Shown here piece after piece: positions 1-5,656 of a stretch of DNA of 5,678 bases. The position numbers and the translations under genes were made by a program. Every line of letters begins with the position of its first letter. Positions within the stretch are counted from its first letter, which is position 1. The DNA comes from an uncultured Lachnospiraceae bacterium (GTDB lineage Bacteria > Bacillota > Clostridia > Lachnospirales > Lachnospiraceae), in contig OMRF01000049.1 in NCBI GenBank assembly GCA_900313435.1, positions 1 through 5,678 on the forward strand, given 5' to 3'. The notes beneath the pieces are model-generated. The model did not search any database. It had not been told where the DNA came from and saw only the letters and a list, made by a program, of their open reading frames with translations.

Positions 1-168
1 AACGTGCTGATCAATTCCACCCGGAAATTCGATGAACTGGGAGACTGGCTTTATTTCAAGCTGATGTTTCAAAACGCGGGAACCCTGTTCAAGGCAGCCC
101 GGGGAGATACTTCAGGATTGGACAAACTCCTGGATGAACTGTTTTACGATTACAACGACAAAAAATAA
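1..168 (+). CDS. C-terminal end of a protein of unknown function (5' truncated by window edge)
   Basis: Reading frame 1 is open from the first base to a TAA at 166-168, giving the last 55 residues of a protein whose start lies outside the window. The visible tail is rich in aromatic and charged residues (WLYFKLMFQNAG, then LDKLLDELFYDYNDKK) and looks mostly helical, with no signal, membrane segment or motif I recognise, so I give no function. It is the only plus-strand gene. It ends one base before the stop codon of the minus-strand gene that follows, so the two are convergent. That it is a real gene is inferred from the uninterrupted frame, the lack of a competing minus-strand gene here, and the tidy tail-to-tail junction. 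Confidence 0.6.
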   Translation, partial: NVLINSTRKFDELGDWLYFKLMFQNAGTLFKAARGDTSGLDKLLDELFYDYNDKK

Positions 169-169
169 T

Positions 170-727
170 TCAAAGCTTCTCGACCATCCTCTTAAGCTGG
201 GAAAGCTCCACCTTCGCACGCATCGGATCTGACAAAACGTATCCGCTCATTGTCTCTATCTTGAAGAGAATGTCATTGATCACGGAATAATCAGAGATCA
301 CAGGCTTTTGGGGGAATTTCTCTTCAGGGGCAGACTCTTCTTTGAGAACATATTTCCCAAAAGGCGCTTTATCATCGATTACCTCTTCTACCCTTTCCGC
401 CTTTTCCATAAGTTCTTCAAATTCAGCGATGGCGGTCTGAAGATTATGCTGGTTGTTCTTGAGCACAGCAATACCCTGCTCACAGAGCTCCTTCTTTTCA
501 CGGAGCTCGTCCAGCTTCTCCTTTGACTCAACAAGCCTGCTCTTCTTGTTCTCATCACCTGTTCGCGGAGAAAAGCTGACAGAAGTCTCGCCCTCTTCAT
601 TTGAGAGCATTATGAGAAATTTCTTTTCCTCCTTCAGCCTCGTTGTCAGAAGCTCAAGCTCCTCCTCCCGGGAAACAAGCTCGGCAGTATTCTGGTCATC
701 AAGACTGTGAAGAAGTTCAGAAAGCAT
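170..727 (-). CDS. Coiled-coil protein of unknown function, last gene of the jag-mnmE-mnmG-rsmG operon
   Basis: A 185-residue protein that I cannot assign to a named family. It begins with ATG at 725-727 behind a strong AGGAGGA ribosome binding site, 18 bp after the rsmG stop, so it is very probably co-transcribed with rsmG. No signal peptide or membrane segment is visible, so it should be cytoplasmic. Residues about 18-45 and 61-118 are rich in E, K, L and R with heptad-like spacing, suggesting two long coiled-coil helices split by a short SFSPR-containing turn (51-55). Residues 119-146 form a proline-containing linker. Residues 147-185 form a C-terminal helix with the pattern FKIE...LSDPMRAKVELSQLKRMV. 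That helix and the coiled coil loosely recall the sensor and dimerisation helices of DegS-type histidine kinases. There is no phospho-acceptor histidine motif and no ATPase domain, and the gene stops cleanly. The DegS link is recollection-based inference, not proof. Confidence 0.8.
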   Translation of the reverse strand: MLSELLHSLDDQNTAELVSREEELELLTTRLKEEKKFLIMLSNEEGETSVSFSPRTGDENKKSRLVESKEKLDELREKKELCEQGIAVLKNNQHNLQTAIAEFEELMEKAERVEEVIDDKAPFGKYVLKEESAPEEKFPQKPVISDYSVINDILFKIETMSGYVLSDPMRAKVELSQLKRMVEKL

Positions 728-733
728 AGATAA

Positions 734-740
734 TCCTCCT
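734..740 (-). promoter_or_regulatory. Strong Shine-Dalgarno site of the coiled-coil gene
   Basis: On the minus strand this reads AGGAGGA, an almost ideal match to the 16S rRNA 3' end, six bases before the ATG at 727. It sits in the 18-bp spacer after the rsmG stop. It fixes the start of the coiled-coil gene and is the best ribosome binding site in the window, which argues that the unknown gene is truly translated. Confidence 0.85.
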
Positions 741-745
741 CTATT

Positions 746-1477
746 TCAAAGTGGATCCTTTTTCGGCAACGGAGCCTTCCTCGGATATTTCGAAGGCGTT
801 TCTTTTTGTTTTTTAAATATAATAAGGCTTCTTTCTCCCATATCAAGCGGAAGCGTAAGACTCACATTATCGATCATTGTGCCGCCAAGCACTGTGCAGG
901 CTTTCTTTGCGCCGGATATCTCATCGGAAAGCGCAGGAGATTGTGCGCCCTTATAAGAAACAAAGTACCCTCCGGTCTTAACCAGAGGAAGACAGTATTC
1001 AAGCAGGGTCGAAAGATTGGCGACAGCCCTTGAAACAACTATATCATATTTTCCCCTGTGCTCACAATCACATCCGCAGTCCTCAGCCCTTGAATGAAGC
1101 ACGCTGAACCCGCTGTCGAAATTATCCTTCAAAAAATCCCCGACAAAGGAAAGTTTCTTATTCACTGAATCACAGAGAGTAATATCGATAGAAGGAAAGG
1201 CTATCTTAAGAGGTACTCCCGGAAAACCCGCGCCCGTCCCAAGATCAAAAACCCTTACGCCCTTTTGAAGCATCTCCTCGATCTTAGGGACAGCTGCCAA
1301 CGAAAGACTGTCATAAAAATGCTTTACGATGATCTCATCAGGATCGGTTATGGCAGTAAGGTTCATCACCTTATTTTTTTCAAGCAGCCTCTCCATAAAT
1401 AATGTGAACTTCAAAAGCTGCTCGTCTGTTAATGAAGGGACTATCTCCCGCAGCTTATTCATTTCCATTGATGTCAT
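746..1477 (-). CDS. rsmG: 16S rRNA (guanine527-N7)-methyltransferase RsmG (GidB)
   Basis: Transfers a methyl group from S-adenosylmethionine to N7 of G527 in the 530 loop of 16S rRNA; loss in other bacteria gives low-level streptomycin resistance (family knowledge). The 243-residue length is normal. Visible family marks are VKHFYDSLSLA (51-61), the SAM-binding glycine loop DLGTGAGFPG (78-87), an acidic residue D103 in the next strand, a RAED segment (130-133), SRAVA (149-153), and a YKG motif (175-177). The basic tail YPRKAPLPKKDPL is typical. The first ATG is chosen because GGGAAAG lies seven bases upstream (1485-1491); ATGs at residues 4 and 6 are poorer alternatives. The gene overlaps the end of mnmG by 23 bp in another frame, suggesting translational coupling. 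Odd feature: a CGCDCEH cluster at 134-140, in a loop that in relatives usually lacks cysteines. Confidence 0.97.
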   Translation of the reverse strand: MTSMEMNKLREIVPSLTDEQLLKFTLFMERLLEKNKVMNLTAITDPDEIIVKHFYDSLSLAAVPKIEEMLQKGVRVFDLGTGAGFPGVPLKIAFPSIDITLCDSVNKKLSFVGDFLKDNFDSGFSVLHSRAEDCGCDCEHRGKYDIVVSRAVANLSTLLEYCLPLVKTGGYFVSYKGAQSPALSDEISGAKKACTVLGGTMIDNVSLTLPLDMGERSLIIFKKQKETPSKYPRKAPLPKKDPL

Positions 1478-3362
1478 TTTTGTACTTTCCCGATTTCAGA
1501 TAAACAAGAAGCACCGAAATATCGGCAGGAGAGACTCCTCCAATGCGGGAGGCCTGTCCGATATTAACTGGGCGGATTTTTGCTAGTTTTTGCCGCGCTT
1601 CAATCCGAAGAGAGGGTACTTTTTCATAGTCAATATCGGCAGGGATCCGCCTTCCCTCCGCCTTCTTGAACCTCTCTACCGAAACCTCCTGCCTTTTAAT
1701 ATAGCCCTCGTATTTGATATCAATATTAACCTGCTCCTTCACTTCCTCTGAAAGTGAAGGTCTTTCCTCATCAAAGATAATGACCTTCTCATAATCAAGC
1801 TCCGGCCGTCTGATGAGGTCACAAAGAGAGCACTGGTTCACTATCTCAGCGCTTCCCATCTCCTTCAAAAGCTCCTGGTTCTTTTCTGTCGGATTCACGG
1901 CTACGGAGCGTACCCTTTCTATCTCTGCAGCGATCTCCTGCTTCTTTTTAAGGACATAACAGTTTCTTTCATCAGATACGAGGCCGACCTCATGTCCGTA
2001 GGAAGTGAGCCTCAGATCAGCGTTATCCTGGCGCAAAAGGAGACGATATTCCGCTCGTGAAGTCATCATTCGGTAAGGTTCAAACTGCTCTTTTGTGACC
2101 AGATCATCTATGAGGACCCCGATATAAGAACTTGACCGGTCAAGTATCAGGGGCTCACGCCCGAATATCTCCATCGCGGCGTTGATCCCGGCAAGAAGTC
2201 CCTGTGCGGCAGCCTCCTCATAACCGGAACTTCCGTTGAACTGGCCTCCTGAGAAAAGACCCTTGATATTCTTAAATTCTAAGGAGAGCAAAAGCTGATC
2301 ACCCGATATGCAGTCATACTCGATCGCGTAAGCATTCCTCACGATCTTTGCATTCTCAAGTCCCTTTATTGAATGTATCACGGCATGCTGCACTTCCTCG
2401 GGAAGTGAGGAAGAGAGCCCGTCTATATAAATCTCATTTGTAAAAAGGGATTCAGGCTCCAAGAATAGCTGATGTCTGTCCTTTTCGCTGAATTTTACCA
2501 CTTTATCTTCAATAGAAGGGCAATATCTCGGGCCTGTTCCTTCGATGACACCTGCATAGATCGGCGACCTGTCAAGATTATCCCTGATGATCTCATGGGT
2601 TTTCTCGTTTGTATATGTGAGATAACAGGGATACTGGGGTCTCGTAAGCGAAGCCGGATCCGTTGAAAATGAAAAAGGGCGCACCTTTTCATCCCCGTAC
2701 TGCGGCGTCAGTACTGAAAAATCAATGCTCCGCCCGTCAACCCTCGCGGGAGTCCCTGTTTTGAAGCGTCTCATCTCAACTCCGTTTTCCTTGAGCGAAT
2801 CAGTAAGATGAGTCGCGGCCTTGAGTCCGTTAGGTCCGGTGTAGTCTATGACCTCTCCGAAGAGGCAGCGCGCATTAAGATAGGTTCCCGTGCAGAGGAT
2901 AACGGCTTTTGCGTAGTAATTTGCCCCACTTAAAGTCTTCACTCCGCAGATTTTTTTATCTTTTACGATGAGCTCGGAGACCTCAGCCTGTCGGAGAGTA
3001 AGGTTTTTTGTATTCTGAAGCACCTTTCTCATCTCGAGGGAATAAAGCTGCTTATCCGCCTGTGCCCTCGGAGAGTGTACCGCCGGTCCCTTACTCATAT
3101 TAAGCATCTTGTACTGGAGATAAGTCCTGTCTATATTCTTTCCCATCTCCCCGCCGAGAGCGTCTATCTCACGGACCAGATGCCCCTTTGAGGAACCTCC
3201 GATATGCGGATTGCAGGGCATGAAAGCAACCGCGTCCATCGCCACGGTAAAGATAATGGTGGAAAGATTAAGCCGCGCGCAGGCAAGGGCTGCCTCACAG
3301 CCCGCATGTCCCGCCCCGACGACGATCACGTCATAATGCTCTTCCAGAAATCCTATCTTCAT
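1455..3362 (-). CDS. mnmG: tRNA uridine-5-carboxymethylaminomethyl modification enzyme MnmG (GidA), FAD-binding subunit
   Basis: Works with MnmE to build the (carboxymethyl)aminomethyl group at C5 of wobble uridine 34 in tRNAs reading split codon boxes, using FAD, NADH and a methylene donor from folate. At 635 residues it is a full-length MnmG rather than the shorter TrmFO relative. Domains seen: an N-terminal FAD-binding fold with GAGHAG at 16-21; MPCNPHIGGSSKGHLVREID at 48-67, with Cys50; GPRYCPSIEDK at 277-287, the first family signature, with Cys281; a second signature at about 371-393 (SGGQFNGSSGYEEAAAQGLL and following); TSRAEYRLLLRQDNADLR at 434-451; and a helical C-terminus with SRIGGVSPADISVLLVYL (605-622) that in relatives contacts MnmE and tRNA. 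It starts one base after the mnmE stop. Its ribosome site is only a weak GGGAAA inside the mnmE end, so translation probably depends on coupling. The start fits the family N-terminus. Confidence 0.98.
   Translation of the reverse strand: MKIGFLEEHYDVIVVGAGHAGCEAALACARLNLSTIIFTVAMDAVAFMPCNPHIGGSSKGHLVREIDALGGEMGKNIDRTYLQYKMLNMSKGPAVHSPRAQADKQLYSLEMRKVLQNTKNLTLRQAEVSELIVKDKKICGVKTLSGANYYAKAVILCTGTYLNARCLFGEVIDYTGPNGLKAATHLTDSLKENGVEMRRFKTGTPARVDGRSIDFSVLTPQYGDEKVRPFSFSTDPASLTRPQYPCYLTYTNEKTHEIIRDNLDRSPIYAGVIEGTGPRYCPSIEDKVVKFSEKDRHQLFLEPESLFTNEIYIDGLSSSLPEEVQHAVIHSIKGLENAKIVRNAYAIEYDCISGDQLLLSLEFKNIKGLFSGGQFNGSSGYEEAAAQGLLAGINAAMEIFGREPLILDRSSSYIGVLIDDLVTKEQFEPYRMMTSRAEYRLLLRQDNADLRLTSYGHEVGLVSDERNCYVLKKKQEIAAEIERVRSVAVNPTEKNQELLKEMGSAEIVNQCSLCDLIRRPELDYEKVIIFDEERPSLSEEVKEQVNIDIKYEGYIKRQEVSVERFKKAEGRRIPADIDYEKVPSLRIEARQKLAKIRPVNIGQASRIGGVSPADISVLLVYLKSGKYKNDINGNE
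2130..2145. repeat. 16-bp perfect palindrome inside mnmG
   Basis: The sequence ACTTGACCGGTCAAGT is identical on both strands, with no spacer. It lies within mnmG around residues 406-411 (ILDRSS). With equal base frequencies, roughly 0.1 such palindromes would be expected by chance in a window this size, so it is uncommon but not extraordinary. It could be a dimeric protein binding site or simply a product of codon choice. No promoter lies next to it, so no function is claimed. Confidence 0.5.
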
Positions 3363-3363
3363 T

Positions 3364-4755
3364 TCATTTTCCCATACAAAACTTTGAAAAGATCTCTTCT
3401 ATGAGATCTTCAGAAACGCCTTTTCCTATGATCCTTCCAAGGGCATCATAGGCATCCATCAGATCAATAGTGAAAAAGTCTTCTGAAAGCCCGTCCTCTA
3501 TGGATCTCTTTACTAGCGAAAGACTCTTTACGGCATTATCGCACTCAGCCCTCTGCCTCTCATCCGTTATTATGATATCATTATCTTCAAGCCCTTTTTC
3601 CGAAAGGAAGATCTCTGATATCGCAGAGCCGAGCCGGTCAATTCCTTCGTTATTTTTTGCAGAAAATTGCAAAACATATTTTGAAAGATTGGCAAGTTTT
3701 TTCATGGATTTTTCTGAAATACCCGCAGGTTTATCAGACTTATTCATGAGCACGATCAGGTTTTTACCCTGTATCTCATCAATGATCCTGAAGTCATCCC
3801 CGTCAAGTTCTTCCGAAGAATCCACAACAAAGATAATAAGCTTTGCTTCCCTTATCTTTGAAAGCGTCCTTTCAACGCCTATGGATTCGACCGTGTCACT
3901 CACCTCATGCACACCCGCGGAATCAATAAGGTTTAAAGTGATTCCCGAAAGCCTTATCTTTTCCGATATCAGGTCTCTTGTTGTTCCCGGAACATCTGTC
4001 ACAATGGCAGAATCATTTCCCGCAAGGCAGTTAAGTATCGAGGACTTTCCGACATTGGGCTTTCCAACGATCAGAGTTTCTATGCCCTCCTTCATTATCC
4101 TGCCTTCCGAAAAAGTATCAGAGAGTGCTGAGAGCCCCTCGATCAACTCATCAAGCTTTTTTGACAGTTCCTCAGTGTATCCTGTAAGAGAATAATTCTC
4201 CGGATCATCCACCGCAGATTCGATAAAAGCTGACTCATACAGAATTTTGGAGCGGAAATACTCTACCTTTTCCGTCAAAGCACCTGAAAGCTGCCTCTCG
4301 GCGTTCTTTAGGAAATTATCATTGTCGGAAGAGATGACATCAGCTACCGCTTCCGCCTCGGAAAGATCTATCCTTCCGTTCAGAAAAGCTCTTTTTGTAA
4401 ATTCGCCTGGCTCCGCCGGTCTTACGTATCTGAAAAATAATGATAATATCTTCCCTGCAACAAACATCCCCCCATGGCAGCTGACCTCCACGACATCCTC
4501 TCTTGTATAAGTCCTTGGCGCCCTGAACAAAGAGACCAGGACCTCATCAACCTTTGTGCCGTCAGAAGGGTCAACGATATGTCCGTAGTGGATGGTGTGG
4601 GAAGCGCATGAAGAAAGGGGGCTGTCCTTCCCCCTGAAAAGCTGATCGGCGGAAGAAATCGCATCCTTCCCCGATATACGAATAACAGCAATCCCACCGG
4701 AGGAATAACCGGTGGAAATTGCTGCAATTGTGTCAGTATTCAGAATGTCATTCAT
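3364..4755 (-). CDS. mnmE: tRNA uridine-5-carboxymethylaminomethyl modification GTPase MnmE (TrmE)
   Basis: GTPase partner of MnmG in wobble U34 modification. The N-terminal domain binds the folate one-carbon donor, and GTP hydrolysis, driven by K+-dependent G-domain dimerisation, powers the MnmEG cycle (family knowledge). At 463 residues it is normal length. Visible: N-terminal domain 1-120 with AAISTGYSSGGIAVIRISG; a conserved RTYTREDVVEVSCHGG (81-96); GEFTKRAFLNGRIDLSEAEA (117-136); a helical domain; and the G domain with P-loop GKPNVGKSS (231-239), GTTRD (257-261), DSAG (278-281), NKSD (338-341) and SAK (365-367). The C-terminus FCMGK (459-463) carries the conserved cysteine. The usual G3 motif is DTAG, so the serine is a mild, conservative variant. 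The start is six bases after the jag stop, with AAGGG only three bases from the ATG. An unusual inverted repeat lies in codons 11-24. Confidence 0.98.
   Translation of the reverse strand: MNDILNTDTIAAISTGYSSGGIAVIRISGKDAISSADQLFRGKDSPLSSCASHTIHYGHIVDPSDGTKVDEVLVSLFRAPRTYTREDVVEVSCHGGMFVAGKILSLFFRYVRPAEPGEFTKRAFLNGRIDLSEAEAVADVISSDNDNFLKNAERQLSGALTEKVEYFRSKILYESAFIESAVDDPENYSLTGYTEELSKKLDELIEGLSALSDTFSEGRIMKEGIETLIVGKPNVGKSSILNCLAGNDSAIVTDVPGTTRDLISEKIRLSGITLNLIDSAGVHEVSDTVESIGVERTLSKIREAKLIIFVVDSSEELDGDDFRIIDEIQGKNLIVLMNKSDKPAGISEKSMKKLANLSKYVLQFSAKNNEGIDRLGSAISEIFLSEKGLEDNDIIITDERQRAECDNAVKSLSLVKRSIEDGLSEDFFTIDLMDAYDALGRIIGKGVSEDLIEEIFSKFCMGK
4686..4724 (-). repeat. Two-part inverted repeat (possible mRNA hairpin) just inside mnmE
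   Basis: Outer arms CAGCAAT (4686-4692) and ATTGCTG (4718-4724) pair over 7 bp. Inner arms CCACCGG (4694-4700) and CCGGTGG (4709-4715) pair over another 7 bp. One base on one side and two on the other separate the helices, and the loop is eight bases. In the mnmE mRNA this would be a stable 39-nt hairpin covering nucleotides 32-70 of the coding region. It encodes the conserved run AAISTGYSSGGIAV, whose near-symmetric residues partly explain the symmetry. Whether it folds or acts on translation is unknown. Confidence 0.6.
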
Positions 4756-4761
4756 TATCCC

Positions 4762-5649
4762 TTAAGAATATTCCTCGTCATCATCCCTGCCCTTCGGAGT
4801 AACAACTACATGACGATAGGGCTCCTCTCCTTCACTGTGGGTATTTACATACCTGTCATTCTGAAGAGCGAAATGTATGATCCTTCTTTCATAAGGATTC
4901 ATGGACTCAAGCGAAACGCTCTGTCTGGTCCTCTTAACCCGGCTTGCCACATTCTTCGCGAGATTCTCAAGAGTAGCCTGCCGCCTTTGTCTGTAATCCT
5001 CAGTATCGATCTTTACCCTTGTATAGGGATTAGTCTTCCTGTTAACAACGAGGGAGGTGATATACTGAAGGCTGTCGAGGGTCTGTCCTCTCTTTCCGAT
5101 TATCACACCCATCTCAGGACCGGAAAGCTCAACGGACAGAAGATTTTCCTCAGCATTGAGTTCGGTCTTAATAGTAACATCAAGCTTCATGGCACTGAAA
5201 AGATCCTTAAGAAAAGCTTCCGCAATTCCGCAGACTGCAGGATCAGAGGGGCCTGTGGGCTCATGATGCCTCTTTTCGCGCGGCTCGGAAGGTCTTTCAC
5301 TCCTTGACCTTTCAGGACGCTCCCTTCTTGCAGTTGAAAGAAAACCGTCATTGTGGATCTTGAAGGGATCACCCTCCTCTTCAACAGAAGCATTTGAAGC
5401 ACCATAGTCCTCTTTTGCTTCCATCTCGTATGCGGACTCCCTCTCCGAACGGCTGGGAGAACCTACCTTTTCTCCCTTTACAGATGTAACCTGTATTTCA
5501 GCTTCCTTGGTCCCAAGGGAAAAGAGTCCCTTGCTTCCCTTGTCGGTCACTTCATAGGTGATCTGATCGCTCGTCACTCCAAGGGAGACGCAGGCATTTG
5601 TTATTGCATCTTCAACGGTCTTTCCGCTGTATATATAATCTTCATTCAT
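4762..5649 (-). CDS. jag: RNA-binding protein Jag / KhpB (EloR), with Jag-N, KH and R3H domains
   Basis: Cytoplasmic RNA-binding protein; in streptococci and relatives KhpB/EloR pairs with KhpA and affects cell elongation, division and sRNA or mRNA levels (family knowledge). Three parts are visible in 295 residues: an N-terminal Jag-N domain (about 1-55) with the KGSKGLFSLGTKEAEI motif; a long, charged, low-complexity linker rich in R, E, S and P (about 58-136), probably disordered; a KH domain with VIIGKRGQTLDSLQ (182-195), whose GKRG loop is the RNA-gripping GxxG; and an R3H domain with NPYERRIIHFAL (251-262), with R256 and H259, followed by THSEGEEPYRHVVVTP. The tail is acidic. The ATG start places the Jag-N fold at the usual N-terminus, with AAGGAAGG (5661-5668) upstream at a rather long 11-base spacing. 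It lies immediately downstream of what is probably yidC and six bases before mnmE, the standard order. Confidence 0.96.
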   Translation of the reverse strand: MNEDYIYSGKTVEDAITNACVSLGVTSDQITYEVTDKGSKGLFSLGTKEAEIQVTSVKGEKVGSPSRSERESAYEMEAKEDYGASNASVEEEGDPFKIHNDGFLSTARRERPERSRSERPSEPREKRHHEPTGPSDPAVCGIAEAFLKDLFSAMKLDVTIKTELNAEENLLSVELSGPEMGVIIGKRGQTLDSLQYITSLVVNRKTNPYTRVKIDTEDYRQRRQATLENLAKNVASRVKRTRQSVSLESMNPYERRIIHFALQNDRYVNTHSEGEEPYRHVVVTPKGRDDDEEYS

Positions 5650-5656
5650 GATATTA

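Noticed and set aside
1..168. Chromosome-partition gene (noc/parA/parB) or oriC next to rsmG
   Set aside because: The plus-strand tail shows no ParA or ParB motif and points the wrong way, and there are no DnaA-box clusters or AT-rich intergenic DNA in the window.
155..205. Possible bidirectional terminator between the convergent genes
   Set aside because: Only weak 4-5 bp pairings around AAGCTT were found, with no GC-rich stem properly placed before a T-run on either strand.
485..508. Inverted repeat GAGCTCC/GGAGCTC with a 10-base loop in the coiled-coil gene
   Set aside because: It encodes ELREKKEL, a symmetric coiled-coil peptide, and a 7-bp stem with a long loop is expected by chance in a window this size.
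2391..2407. 7-bp hairpin CACTTCC/GGAAGTG with a 3-base loop in mnmG
   Set aside because: Short, isolated and mid-gene; the number of such stems seen matches chance expectation.
3470..4195. Long plus-strand open frame (241 codons) antisense to mnmE
   Set aside because: It lies wholly opposite conserved mnmE sequence, gives a serine-rich, low-complexity product with no motif, and is explained by codon bias of the real gene.
4810..5307. Plus-strand open frame (165 codons) antisense to jag
   Set aside because: It is opposite the conserved KH and R3H region of jag, and its product resembles no protein family; a shadow frame.
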